From Pyrus communis (Eukaryota > Streptophyta > Magnoliopsida > Rosales > Rosaceae): a stretch of 64,000 nucleotides of DNA. The notes under the pieces were generated by a model that saw nothing but the letters and a program-made list of their open reading frames with translations, was not told where the DNA came from and ran no database searches. Positions 35,401-46,882 of the stretch are shown here, piece by piece. The stretch is taken from assembly GCF_963583255.1 (NCBI RefSeq), contig NC_084807.1:14779072-14843071 (forward strand), in the 5' to 3' direction. Position 1 is the first letter of the stretch; each line of letters opens with the position of its first letter. A program made the position numbers and the translations under genes.

Positions 35401-36138
35401 GATTGCTCTAGCCCTCTTCTCGCTTAACTTCGGAGTTCCTACGGAACCCAAAGCCAGTGAGCTCCCAAAAGGCCTCGTGCTAGGTAGGGATGGGAATATA
35501 CATTTAAGGATCACTCCCCTGGGCGATGTGGGATGTTACATGAAACACTCATAGTATGCTGGAAAATACTCTCGTTGGTTTTGTTGAATGCCACTAATTC
35601 TTTTCCTCAAGAGAATGACTCACGAAGTTGGGAAAAACTTCTGTAAGAATGCCCGCTTTATGCTTTCCCAAGAAGTGATGGTTCCAAGTGCCAATTTGTA
35701 TAGCCAATCTTTAGCCTTTTCCAAAAGAGAGAACGGAAAGGCTTTCATCTTCAAAATGTTCCCATCAACATTGATGGGTGTCATGCTTGAACATACCACT
35801 TCAAACTCCTTAAGATGCTTGTTTGGATCTTCCATGGACAGCCCATGGTATTTGGGAATGTGATGCAACAAGCTAGACTTCAATTCGAACTCATCGGTCT
35901 TGCCTTGAGCTGCCATAGGATATTGAATGCATAAAGGCACGACATTGTCTAATCCCAAGGGCGAAAGTTCCTTAGTTGTTCGATTATCCGCAACCATGGT
36001 TTGTTCTTCTTCTTCAGATTCTGCCTCAGAACTGGGTGGACTAGGTTCTGGATGCCTCATCTTTCTTCTCAAAGTTCGTTCAAAATCGTTATGAAATTCC
36101 AATATGTGCTCACAAATAGGTTGAGAACTACGAGTCAT
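32448..36138 (-). pseudogene. Ath-5 gag-protease-RT remnant
   Basis: The gag start (36138) is followed by a capsid region readable to 35620. The gag middle is decayed and split by a Cassandra LTR. The zinc-finger and linker region (about 34930-34140) carries several stops. Protease with DLGVSINV lies in 33428-34060, where the catalytic triad Asp-Leu-Gly-Ala has become Asp-Leu-Gly-Val. RT runs from 33368 and retains FMDD (32484-32495), then breaks off just after SFDDCLHN. The rest of RT, RNase H and integrase are deleted at the junction with the LTR fragment. It resembles Ath-1 throughout. Confidence 0.9.
35257..35540 (-). mobile_element. Cassandra solo LTR with 5S rRNA-like promoter
   Basis: This 284-bp LTR has ends TGTCACATCC and GATGTTACA (plus), flanked by TGAAA at 35252-35256 and 35541-35545. 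On minus, about 35373-35449 reads like 5S rRNA (GGAACTCCGAAGTTAAGCGA, then GATGGGTGATCCACTGGGAAG). This is the hallmark of Cassandra terminal-repeat retrotransposons in miniature, which carry RNA polymerase III promoter elements. It splits the Ath-5 gag. Only one LTR remains, so the element was lost by LTR recombination. Confidence 0.93.
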
Positions 36139-36283
36139 AAACTAGTACCTATAACAAAGCAAACAAACAAGATAAAATCAAAAAACTAAACAAAACTCAC
36201 GGACAAAAATAAATGAAGATGTACGGACAGAAATAAATGAAGACACATGGTAGTAAACAAAAAGGGATTAGCAATTTCGCTAA

Positions 36284-36301
36284 TCCTCGGCAATAACGCC
36301 A
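36284..36301 (-). other. Ath-5 primer-binding site (tRNA-Asp, mutated)
   Basis: The plus strand reads tcctcggcaataacgcca, five bases from the LTR start at 36307. Three changes from the Ath-1 site are visible. Confidence 0.8.
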
Positions 36302-36306
36302 AAATT

Positions 36307-37484
36307 TGATGTAAAAATTAACTTGACACACAAATTAAACCCTATAGTTGACAATTGTAGTATATATGTAAGTAGGGATCGTTCTAGACCCAGGATTAAC
36401 TAGGATGCCAATCAACACAAATAAGACTCAAAAACACTAAACTAGACTTTATAGACTCAAAACTAACTTAAAACACTCAAAACAGCAACAAAAAATCGAA
36501 AAGACTCAATTCTAGACCTAACAAGTGATTTTGACGAAAATAAAACTTAACTTGACTCAAAAGACTAAAAGAAAACAGATTTTGACTCAAATAAGAAGAC
36601 TAAATGAAAGGGGGATTGTTTTTGATGAATTTAAAACTTAAAACAGAAACTTTGCATAAAATACTTTATAAAAACGAATTTGGTGAATTGATAAGGGTGA
36701 AAGGCTAGTTAGAGGGTCCTCATGTTCATCATAATTGAAAACCAAATTAAAATAAACATTGAATTAAAACTAAGGATAGAAAGAACCCAGAAACGCTCCA
36801 CACTCCAATGGCATGCACGGCACTCCCTTTGAATGGTGGCAGATTGCACAAGTTCTCTTTTCCTTCCTTCCTTGCTTGCGGCACTAGGGTGATGTGGTGT
36901 TTGATGGCTGAATGTATGAATGAGGGGTAGTGCTTGAATGGTGCGGCAAACACTTATATTTATAGGGCTTAGGAATACACAATTTCTGAAGGGAAAAGGA
37001 TTGCACAATCCTAGGAGGAAAGGGTTAATGCTTTTAGAAACCAAGGGGGAAAGGGATAGGGAATACATGGCAGGGATTAAGGTTTCTAGAAGGTAATAGG
37101 TGCGGCACCTTTGTAGAAACAGATAAGGTGTTCTAGAACCATATATCTAGGTGTTCTAATGTCATTTAGAGTCCCCTTTGCAGCATGAATCAACGTAGCA
37201 AAAGATTAGGATAGGATAAGATAAGAGTAGGTTGGATAAGGTTTGGATAAGATAAGGTTGTTTGCATAATGTTCCTTCTTTGTAGCTGATTCCTTATCTT
37301 CAATGCTTCCAAATTCGTTTCTCCATATATTAAGCACATTCCTAGCCCCTCTTGATCTTCAATTTCGTCCATCCATCTTGCTCCATTCATAAGCTATCCA
37401 ATTGATGCCCAAAACTGCTCTAAATGGCTCCAAAATGCATTTTCTTGCCAACTTTGCCATTAGGACTTACAAACACACGAAAAT
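36307..37484 (-). repeat. Ath-5 5' LTR, left part (type B)
   Basis: This starts TGATGTAAAAATTAAC. About 550 bp found in other type-B LTRs is missing between 36720 and 36721. It is interrupted at AAAAT (37480-37484) by Cop-1 and resumes at 55920. Confidence 0.88.
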
Positions 37485-39346
37485 TGAAGGAAAATTTATG
37501 TCCTAGCTAAGAACATGTAAAGAACATTTGAATACATAGGCAAACTATTAACAAATTAAAGTAGGCATGCATCCAAAAACAATTCATAAAACCCATGACT
37601 TTCAAAGCCTAGTATATGGTGAACCATAAGACTCTTTAACAATATTAAAGAGAATAAGAATTTAGAGATTCTTTACCCTTGAAGCTTATCCTTGATTGCA
37701 CAAGGGATTCACCCAAGTGGAGGGCCTTCAAGTCACCTCCTTGCTCCTTGGATCTTCCTTGTGATTTCCTCCCTTTTAGTGCTTCTTTTCTTCTTTGAGG
37801 ATTTGAGGATTTGTTCTCCAAAACACCAAAGGTTTGGTGTCTCTAAGTCTGCACACCAAAGATGTAGTGTGAAGATGAAATGGATGACTTAGGGAAGAAT
37901 AGATTGCTAGATGTTCCTCCCCTAAGTGGCCGGCCTCTATGTCGAAAATGAGAGAATATGTTTCACCCAAATTCAATTAGAAAACCCTAATGCGAAACAA
38001 AGCTATAATGTTGATTTTATACTTCATTTCATGTGAGTGGCAAACTTGTAATTAATACAAGTTTGCTACCCCTCACCCTTATGGCCGGCCATATGTTGTT
38101 ATTGGGCTTAATTGCCCATTTTGATTTAGTTGTCATACAACTTAAACATAATGGACCTTGTGGACCAAAACGTTTTTGTGCCCCGAAGCCCAAACCTAAC
38201 TTAAACGCCCAATACGAACGTTTCGTATAATTAATTAACTATTTAATTAATCTTGACCATTCTTCAATTAAACCATTTAATTGCTTATCCATTTCATATA
38301 ATTTTTCACTTATATCCTTACTCGGTGTACGATCCATTAGGTTCCAATTAGGGAGGTAGTGGGCGATGTTACTCTTAACGATCGATTGTGAATTGAAACC
38401 ACATTTCAATTCTCCCTTAAAATTAGTGTTTGCTAATCTTTAGGGCTTCCACAAACCATGGGTGACGCCTAGCAGCATGTCATGGTTACCCAAGCTAAGT
38501 AGAAGTGGTTGGAGAACCTATCCAGTTACAACTACAATGCAATACGGTCCTTCTCTAATACAATACTCTTAATCACATTGTTTAAGTGATAGTTTGTTTC
38601 ATGTCTACTATCCAATGTGATACTTCTCTATATGATTCAATTGAATAAGATTTGGAACAAGCTTCCTTAGTCATATTCATATGCTTTGGCCAAAGACTCT
38701 CGAATCATATCTTAGAGTATTCTCCTTCCACCATGGAAGGTTAGAGATCCCTTGTTGTGCATTCATATGCCTACATGACTAGATAGCTTGACCCCAACAA
38801 TGCCGTGGACACTCCAATGGAATGTCGTTGACGTAATCAAAGATCAAGGACCTAACCATTAGACATCAATGATGCATCAGGTCAAAGGACTACTTTGCAT
38901 ATTGCAACTATCGAGTTCTCACATGACATGTATGTTCGAACTCTCGTTTGATCGTTGTTCAGTGTACTCGATTACTCTTTCGAGCACCTATGTGTTTGCC
39001 TTAGTGTCCAACACCAAATGACTTGAGACTAGTTCATACTCACGCTTGAGTCGACATAACACATACTAACCTTAGTGGATTGTCAATGCCCAGTTGGCAA
39101 TCCTATGGCTAGGAACGTTTTAGGAATGAACATAAGAGAAAGGTCTCGTTAATTTAACTAACTTAAATCACTTGTCTCTTAGATCAAATACATTCCTTGG
39201 ATTCCCTTATTGCTTAAACACAAGATACTATAAATAGTGATTAACAATAAGCTTTGCCCTCTATTAAACATATAAAAGTTTAACACAATAAGTATTCCAA
39301 AAAGCTATTACATCAAATGAGTGGCTTTGTGGGCATACTTCCAACA
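37485..39346 (-). repeat. Cop-1 3' LTR
   Basis: This 1862-bp LTR matches 54052-55914 with scattered substitutions and one single-base indel (near 38305). Small open frames in it are LTR sequence. Confidence 0.95.
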
Positions 39347-39358
39347 ATCTCCCACTTG
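39347..39358 (-). other. Cop-1 polypurine tract
   Basis: Read on minus, CAAGTGGGAGAT abuts the 3' LTR. The RNase H stop codon lies only a few bases upstream. Confidence 0.85.
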
Positions 39359-39361
39359 CAC

Positions 39362-39724
39362 TCAAAGCCATCTTCCCATGTATCTAATACCCATATTTTC
39401 CATATGACGGTCAAGCTGGATTTGAGACATTGGCTTTGTCAGTGGATCTGCTACGTTATCGGCTGAAGCTACTTTGAGGATGTTGATTTTCCCCTCGGCA
39501 GCATATCTTCTAATGATATTAAAGCGCCTGTCAAAATGCTTGTTCTTTTGATGTGCCCTGGGTTCCTTGGCTTGAGCTATCGCCCCACTATTATCACAGT
39601 ACAAAGTTACTGGTGATGTAATGGTTGGAACCACTCCAAGTTCAGTAATGAACTTTTTCATCCAGAACGCTTCTTTGCCGGCTTCAGCTGCAGCTACATA
39701 TTCAGCCTCTGTCGTGGAATCGGC
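39362..39724 (-). pseudogene. Cop-1 RNase H, C-terminal part
   Basis: Residues such as LYCDNSGAIAQAKEP and ASADNVADPLTKP are the typical end of Copia RNase H. The frame is open back to 39724, where Ath-2 interrupts it. The preceding part of the domain ends at 48884, across the insertion, at the same codon region (Ile-Ala-Asp). Confidence 0.92.
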
Positions 39725-41721
39725 TGATGCGAGAATTATACGCGCATAAATTAAACCCTCTTTTTGACAATTGTAGTATAAGTATAAGTAGGGATCGTTC
39801 TGGACCGGGGATTAGGAGGGATTGTTAATCACTTGGATTTGACTAAAAAACGTAAAATAAAGTTTAAAACACTATACTAGACTCAAAGAATGCAAAACTA
39901 AACTTTAAATCACTAAGACAAACCAAAGACTCAAAATGCTTTAAAACATAAACTAAATTGAACAATAAGGAAAAAGGGGGGAAGAGTTTTGATTTGACGA
40001 AAATTGAAATAACAAAACAAGTTAATAAACTAAGCAGAATGTAAATGTGAATATGGATGATGGAATAAATGGAATGAAGGCTAGCTAAGGGGTTCTTCTC
40101 CACACATGTTATACTTGCATACAAGATTGATTCTCAGTTGGTCTTTCGATAAATTATGAAACTCAATGCTCCAAGTTAATTAGGTCCGCTTAAATTAACT
40201 TTCAGATTTCCCTAAATTCATTGGATTGAATGGAATACGCATTACAACCAAATTATTCTTAATCAAAGTCCCTAACTATGGAATACGCATGATAGAGACA
40301 TTCAACAAAGATCATTAAGTTCAATGAAAATTAGAAGTGTTGACGAGGCATTTGTTACTATGGAATACGCATGAAACTTATGCCAAGAATTCGTTTAACG
40401 CGATTGTTTATAAGCAACCTCCACTACTTGTGAATATAAGTTCATAACGATTAGGTGAAACTCACTTATATTCTAGCGTCATATTCATGCATGAAAATTA
40501 AGCTTGCAATCTCAATGAACATACATAAATAAGTTATCAATCAAACAGTTAAACGAATTGAATCCACAACTTATGAAATTCCAACCAAAAGTAATCAATT
40601 CATATTGCAAATATAAACATAGTTTCGAATCACCCCCTAGCTAAAGGGGGATTAGTTCCTCATTACTTTGAAATCAAAGAAACACCTAAACATTCCAACA
40701 ACTCAAACTTGAATTGTATGAACGTTTAGGCACTCTTCTCTTCCATTCCTCATACGTACAAAACAAAGAGAATTGAATTTAAACTTTGAAATCAAAGAAA
40801 CACCTAAACATTCCAACAACTCACACTTGAATTGTATGAACGTTTAGGCCCTCTTATCTTCCTCGTTGTTGTAGCACAAGGTCTAAGGTGAGGTTTGGGG
40901 GATTATGGAAATGGATGAGGAGTGGTGGAAATGGAAGCAATGGAGGAGAAGTGGATGGGGGACTCACGGTTTTGGATTCTAAGGGGAAGTGTTTGTGTTA
41001 TGTGTTTTGTATGGAATGAGATATTCATGAATGAATGAATGCAAGGGTATTTATAGGAGTAGTGGAGGGAACATATGGCTATGTCATTTGTAGGTGAAGT
41101 AGGTGGATGTTGTAGGTGAAGTGGATGTTGTAGGTGAAGTAGGTGGATGTTGTAGGTGAAGTAGGTGGATGTTGTAGGTGAAGTGGATGTTGTAGGTGAA
41201 GTAGGTGGATGTTGTAGGTGAAGTAGGTGGATGATATGTTAAGTGATAAGTGATAAGTGATATGATATGTGGTTATGATATGATAAGTGGTTAAGTGGTG
41301 ATGATAAGTGATAAGTGATTAAGTGATATGATATGTGGTGATGATAAGTGATAAGTGCATGTGGGTTAACTAATGAAGGAAATGCATGTGCAATGACAAT
41401 GTGTTAGAATGGATGTGTGTTATGCATGGCATGATTGGGATTAGGAAAGGTTTAAATGTCCTAAAACTAAAGAGAACAAGGTTCCAACACTTTGGCTCCA
41501 ATTAGGTCTTCAATTTCGTCCAACACTTTGGCTTCAAGCATAAGCTATCCGTCCTTTAGCCCAAAAGTGCTCCAAAAGTCTCCAAAATGCATCTTTTTGC
41601 TCCTTTAGCCCTTTGGACCTACAAACACACGAAAATAGCTTAAAGTACTAAAATAACTAAAGAAACATAACGTAAATGTACGAGAACAAGCCATTTAAGT
41701 CGCATAAATATGCTCCTATCA
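39725..41721 (-). repeat. Ath-2 3' LTR
   Basis: This 1997-bp type-A LTR starts TGATGCGAGAATTATACGCG. It contains the roughly 118-bp tandem duplication (about 40660-40865), a TATA box on minus (41048-41055) and a minisatellite in U3. Confidence 0.96.
41089..41360. repeat. U3 minisatellites of Ath-2 3' LTR
   Basis: First come units of gtaggtgaagtaggtggatgtt with shorter gtaggtgaagtggatgtt variants, then gataagtg/gatatgtgg units. The same array is present in the other LTR at about 48247-48518. Confidence 0.92.
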
Positions 41722-41737
41722 AATACCCCCACACTTA
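41722..41737 (-). other. Ath-2 polypurine tract
   Basis: Read on minus, TAAGTGTGGGGGTATT is identical to that of Ath-1. Confidence 0.9.
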
Positions 41738-43570
41738 GCTTTTGCTAGTCCTCGAGCAAAACAGAAAAACAAAACAAAAAGAACAAAACACAACCTACAC
41801 CTTCCAACAATCGTATCAGGGACTTCCAATGCACATGACAAGTTAAAAATCATTATTCTCACAGATTTGAGCCATCTTTACACTTAAGTACATTCTTAAT
41901 CATAGTCACCACATACTAGTTCACAATTAAGCAATTAAAACACATTTCAAATGTAGTAACATGCCTTTAGAGAATTCCCTCAATTTCTTACTAGATGTAC
42001 TCTCGTTTTTCACACAGATTTTCTGACTACACACCCTACACTAGGTATATGTGAGAAGATTGATGTAAACATGTAGACGAACACTCACATATGTTATAAT
42101 AAGGAAAGCATTTTCTGGAGTTAATAAGCATGTTTAGATATGATCTCATGAATGGAATGCTACTACTTAGACGCGAGAACCAGTGACACCATAAGCTCAT
42201 ACCAAGTTCAAACTCCACAATTGAAATACATAACACTCAATATAGAAGTCAAAGGGTAGTAACGGGGCTAGGGTATTGGCTAACAATGAAAGGTGAAGGA
42301 TAAACAAACATTCTTAAAGCAATAGTGAGCAAAGTATTGAATTAGGCACTTAGAATTCCCTTAAGAACGCAGAAGTCAACTTTGAACACCCAAGGGAAAA
42401 TCACACAAAACTTAGGGCCATATTCAACTTTTTGGACCCTTTCTTCAACCATCAACGCTCGTGAGTTCATTCTTACTTATTTTCACTCCTTTTTTTTTTT
42501 TTTTTTTTTCTTTTCTTCTTTTTCTTTTAAATCTCAAAACATACATATAAACGTAAGAACAAACTTTTACTCCCCCACACTCATTTTCTTGCATAATGTA
42601 ACTCAAAAGGAATTCATTTAAGTCATGCTCACTAAACTTTAAGAACAAGGGTGGGGATTGTCCTAAACTAGGCTAGGTGAGGAAAATGTGGGTAAACAAA
42701 GAATAAAGGCTAAACAAGGCTCAACGGGGTTAAAACTTACAACATATACGAAGTATGGGAAGTAAGGCTATTTGGCTATGGTGGTGGTCACTACACAACT
42801 TCTTCTTGAATATGTGTTATGCAAATCAATAACATGCTTTGAATGAAATGGGCATGAGTTCTAGCATTTAGTTCTATCATGATACAATTGCATTCTAAGT
42901 AGCAACCAAGCAAGGAATAATGAGATCATGCAACAACTTTAGAAAATAAAGAATCACAGAAAATAACTCTCCATAGAAAGTAATGGCTCGAGTCTCACAG
43001 GGATGTAGCGTTTGTTTGAGTTTCTTCCTTCAAGCATGTTACAAAAACGAATTTTTCTTTTATGATTGCATGTGAAGTCATACATTATAACCATAACCAA
43101 GCATATACCAAGAGTAAATCAAACTTTTCTCTATGTTTATAACTCTTTCTAACCGTCATGCAATTATAAACCAAATCCTTATCATTGTGTTGGAAGGTAC
43201 CCTAAGACACAAACACACAAAAACGACTTTTAAAACAACTCTTTTTGGGTTTTTCAAAACAATTTTTCAAATTTTTATGGGATTTTCGAATTATAAAACA
43301 AAACACACTAAAACACTCTAAAACAACTTAAAAACACCTTAAAACAGCAAGGAACAACATTAGAAGTTATGGTGGATAAAACCCTACGAATTTGCATCAA
43401 AACACTTTAGTTACCCCCCCACACTTAAATCAAACATTGTCCTCAATGTTTTAAGCATAGATTCACACAAAACATAAGTAAACACACAAAAAGCAACTAA
43501 ACATATTAAACATGGCATAATGTAATTAACAAAGAGAAGAGTTTAGAGACGCAAATCTGGTTATAGAGTG
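41738..43570 (-). other. Ath-2 3' untranslated region
   Basis: This is closely related to Ath-1 2419-4269. It includes a T-rich tract (about 42487-42529) and an internal polypurine-like motif at 43411-43427. I see no coding sequence. Confidence 0.8.
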
Positions 43571-45585
43571 TAAATTCCATCTTCTCCTTGGTAATTGCAT
43601 TGAGGCTTTGATCTTTGTGATTCCACAGGCTTACTCTTGAACTGGTTTCTGCCCATCGTTGATTTTCCTTTGTGCTACTTCTTGAACTGGGCAGCAGGAT
43701 GGTTCTTTTGGTCTCCCCCGAAGGTCTGAGCTTACCCTTTTGGTCTGTTTCTTTGTTCAATCTTTCCAATTCGTATTGAAAAGGGTTGGAGGATAACTCA
43801 GCCTATGTTTGTCTCCACATGCTTCAATGTATCATTTTCACTTGCCTTACTCGCTCCCCTTTGCAGAAGTGGTCCCTTCTCCGGAAGTGTATCAACCGTT
43901 GAAGATGACTACTCGAGAGCAACGCTAGGTAAGCAATCAGGAATAGATTCCAGGCAGTTGGCTCCAGATCGGAAGATTGACTCCAAGTGCCGGCTGATTG
44001 CTTCTTTTACTTTGCCATGCGAGTAAGAACAAGGACAAAGAAAAAGACAGGGAAAGAGCATGATATGAGATACTTTTGCTTTTGACCTTGATGATATGAG
44101 ATACCTTTGCTTTGAAGAAGCGGTGAATGAATCAGCACATGCTTCAATCCGCCGTTTCCTCCTGGGTCATATGTACTCCAGGCATCTGGTATCATCTTTG
44201 GGGAAGAAGAAAGAATTGAGTATTTTGAAAGGCTTTGCTGGGAGTGCGCCCTCAGAGGTGAGGGAGAGTTGGGCATTTTCTTCAGGTTTGCCCTGCCATA
44301 AAAGACAAAGGTCGACATATATAGAGATAATATCAAGTGGTGGTACTTTTTACCCTTGTCGACAAACGTTTTGATCCCGCAATTCTGGCTTTTTGAAATA
44401 GTGGCGCCTCTTCGATCTTTGAATACGCCTCTTCGATTTCTGAGCAGGCGCCCCTTCGATTTCTGAACGACGCCCCTTCTCTTTCTGAACGACACGTGGT
44501 AGTGCAGATGCGGCTCCTTTTGACAAAGCTGCACGCGTTTTCTGAAAAGCAGAGAAAGCGTCGCAGAACTTTGCGCTTGTCGGCTAAAGACGTGTAGTTG
44601 CGATGATGGCCTCCACATGTTTTCAGCTTTGTCAGAAATCTTTTGACAAAGTTGAATGCGTTTTCTGAAAAGCCGAGGGAGTGTCGCCTAACTTACGCCG
44701 GAAAATCCGGCTCTTTGAATCGGTGGACGCGTCGCCTTGGCATTTTATAGAGCTATCGATCACCGCCAACATACACACTCTGAAGATTTCCCATTCCTGA
44801 AACTCGACTCCGGCCCTTTGTGAAATTTTTAACTCCATCCACCCCTTCTCTTTGAACACTTTGAAAAAAATGGCAAACTCATCGAACCTTAGCTTAGATT
44901 TGAGTCTCAGCAGCGATCCGGTTGCGCCCCGTCAAGGTAATGTATGGCGCCCTTCTTTTTTATCTTCTAACGGTCCTCTTTCAGGTGAAGACTCTGTGAT
45001 GCAGGACGCCACAACAGCTACAATAGTAGCTAAAAACCTCCTCACTCCAAAAGATAGTAGGCTGCTGTCAGGACGGTCCGATGAGTTGGCCGTTCAAGAG
45101 TCCCTCGCACTTAGTGTTCAGTGTGCGAGCTCTGTGTCCAACATGGGCCTACGCCTGCTTGCCCGCTCCCGTCAGGTGGAATCGTTGATGGCAGAGGTGG
45201 AAAGACTTAAGCAAGAGATCCAGCAGCTTAAGTACGAGAATAGAAGTTTGCATGTGCTTGCAAATAACTATTCGTCGGGGATGAAGAGGAAGCTTGATGA
45301 GCTGCAAGAATCTGAGGGTCGAATTCACAGTGACCGTCAAAGGCTTGCGTCTTATTTCCAGAGGTACCTTTTTCCTGGGTCATCCAGCGCTTGGCCAAGT
45401 ATTGAGGCCTGGAATGCTCTAGCTCCGATGCCTCCCGCTCCGATGCCTTCCGCTTCGATGCCTCCCGCTTCTATGCCTCCCGCTTCTGCGCCTTCCGCTT
45501 CTGCACCTTCCGCTTCTGCGCCTCGTAGTGGGACTTCACGCAAACAACCTTTGTGAAGCTCCACCTTTCTCCATGTTTAGTATCT
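43571..45585 (+). other. Captured gene module, antisense to Ath-2
   Basis: This is homologous to 4270-6150. It begins at the same junction (after ...ctggttatagagtg). It contains about 100 bp absent from the Ath-1 copy upstream of a candidate 3' splice site (ctcccctttgcag, ending about 43866). The duplicated Athila segment seen on the pol side in Ath-1 is absent; a T-rich tract (about 45588-45632) and then the ORF at 45648 follow directly. Confidence 0.75.
44870..45556 (+). CDS. Captured antisense coiled-coil protein, copy 2
   Basis: This is an intact 228-residue frame. The open frame extends to a TTG at 44852, but the ATG at 44870 gives MANSSNLSLDLSLSSD, matching copy 1. It has the same coiled coil (LMAEVERLKQEIQQLKYEN), the same FPGSSSAWPSIEAWNAL segment, and a repeat tail with a different unit mix (MPPAS, APSAS). 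Over the first 170 codons or so I count about 25 synonymous and 15 amino-acid-changing differences from copy 1. Given about three times more nonsynonymous sites, that suggests constraint. I do not recognise a named family. Confidence 0.75.
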   Translation: MANSSNLSLDLSLSSDPVAPRQGNVWRPSFLSSNGPLSGEDSVMQDATTATIVAKNLLTPKDSRLLSGRSDELAVQESLALSVQCASSVSNMGLRLLARSRQVESLMAEVERLKQEIQQLKYENRSLHVLANNYSSGMKRKLDELQESEGRIHSDRQRLASYFQRYLFPGSSSAWPSIEAWNALAPMPPAPMPSASMPPASMPPASAPSASAPSASAPRSGTSRKQPL

Positions 45586-45647
45586 TTCTTTTTTTCTTTT
45601 TCTTTTTTTTTTTTTTTCTTTTTTTTTTTTTATTAACATAAATAAAA

Positions 45648-46769
45648 TCAAACGGCATGGAATTGGTCCTTGAATGGAAGGTGATACTTGAAGTGAACCG
45701 GCATTGGTTTGAATTCTAGTGTAGGTGCCTGATTCAAAAAAAATAGCAAGTTAGTATAAAATCTAATGGAATTTGGAAAAAAATACTTACTTGTTTTGTC
45801 CGACAAGAACTCAATGACAAATACCACTCCTTTGAAAGTTTCAGGGATATTGGACTTGGCCAGATTGCAAGTGATGGTTATTACTTGTCCAATGTCATCA
45901 AATTTAACTTCTTTGGATTTTGTGGTTTCAAGAACGTCCTCTTTGATGGATTCATGACATTCCCTACTTGTCACCTTTGGAAGGGCTTCCAAGATGTCTT
46001 TTTCACCTTCTTCTTCCTTGGAAGTCATGAATCTGCAAGGAATAGGGTTAAAAATAATGAAATTTGGAACAACCATACCTGTATTAGATGGCATAGGAGC
46101 AATAGGAGCCTCCGGTAAAGGTGTTTCCACCCTTTCCGTGGGTTGGGTGTATTCCTCTTCCTTGTGATTTGACTTTGATGGTTGAGGGTCCGTTCCAACC
46201 TCCTTGTCACTTCTCAACATGATTTCCTTGGCAGTTTCAAATTCTCCCTTCTGATTTGCAATGGTTAAACTAGGGAGTTCGCCTTGGTCGCAAAATTGTC
46301 CTTCGAACTCCGCTATCTGCCCAATTTGCTTTTCCAGAGTAGTAAGTAATTGAAAAATCGTATCATTATCATTTGAATTACCTACATTACTTTGGGCAGG
46401 TTGTGGTGGCTGCATAGGCGTTGAATAGAACTCCTCATACGGCTGCCAATATCCTTCTTGTTGAGCCTCATTGTCTTGATTTTGTAAGCCCTGCACCAAA
46501 CAAATTAATTCATCAAGCTTTTGGTTATAATTTATTGACGAACTTAAATTTGGTTGGGCATATTGAATATGAGGTTGTGGTGGCTGCCAATATCCTCCTT
46601 GTTGAGCATTTTGAGGTTCCCACCACATAGAGTTTGAATGATCACTCCAATCCGAATTGTAAGTATTGGAAAACACGTTATTCCTTGATTGAAGATTAAA
46701 TATATCAACTCTTTGCATTTGGGACCTTTCCATGAGTTGTGACAAAAGAGAAGCATTATTAAGTGCCAT
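45648..46769 (-). CDS. Ath-2 reduced gag-linker protein
   Basis: This is an intact frame of about 373 residues from the first ATG (MALNNASLLSQLMERSQMQ). Upstream in-frame TTG extends it six codons. It corresponds to the Gln/Pro-rich linker of gag with an internally repeated GGYWQP/EGYWQP segment and the helical QIGQIAEFEGQF stretch, then PNFIIFNPIPCRFM and KDILEALPKV blocks. The end fuses APTLEFKPM with LPFKDQFHAV, skipping most of pol. No capsid, zinc knuckle, protease or polymerase motif is present. Ath-4 has the same architecture. Its role is unknown; interaction with a partner's Gag is one possibility. Confidence 0.8.
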   Translation of the reverse strand: MALNNASLLSQLMERSQMQRVDIFNLQSRNNVFSNTYNSDWSDHSNSMWWEPQNAQQGGYWQPPQPHIQYAQPNLSSSINYNQKLDELICLVQGLQNQDNEAQQEGYWQPYEEFYSTPMQPPQPAQSNVGNSNDNDTIFQLLTTLEKQIGQIAEFEGQFCDQGELPSLTIANQKGEFETAKEIMLRSDKEVGTDPQPSKSNHKEEEYTQPTERVETPLPEAPIAPMPSNTGMVVPNFIIFNPIPCRFMTSKEEEGEKDILEALPKVTSRECHESIKEDVLETTKSKEVKFDDIGQVITITCNLAKSNIPETFKGVVFVIEFLSDKTSKYFFPNSIRFYTNLLFFLNQAPTLEFKPMPVHFKYHLPFKDQFHAV

Positions 46770-46859
46770 CTTGTTCTTAACAAACAAAACACAAATAAAA
46801 AACTAAATCTAAAAGACAATACAGAAACAAACAATCCAAGGGATTAGCAAATTTTCTAA

Positions 46860-46877
46860 TCCCCGGCAACGGCGCCA
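46860..46877 (-). other. Ath-2 primer-binding site (tRNA-Asp)
   Basis: TGGCGCCGTTGCCGGGGA on minus, identical to the Ath-1 site, five bases from the LTR. Confidence 0.95.
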
Positions 46878-46882
46878 AAATT

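Noticed and set aside
35373..35449. A genuine 5S rRNA gene
   Set aside because: The similarity covers only part of 5S and lies inside a Cassandra LTR with its own target duplication.
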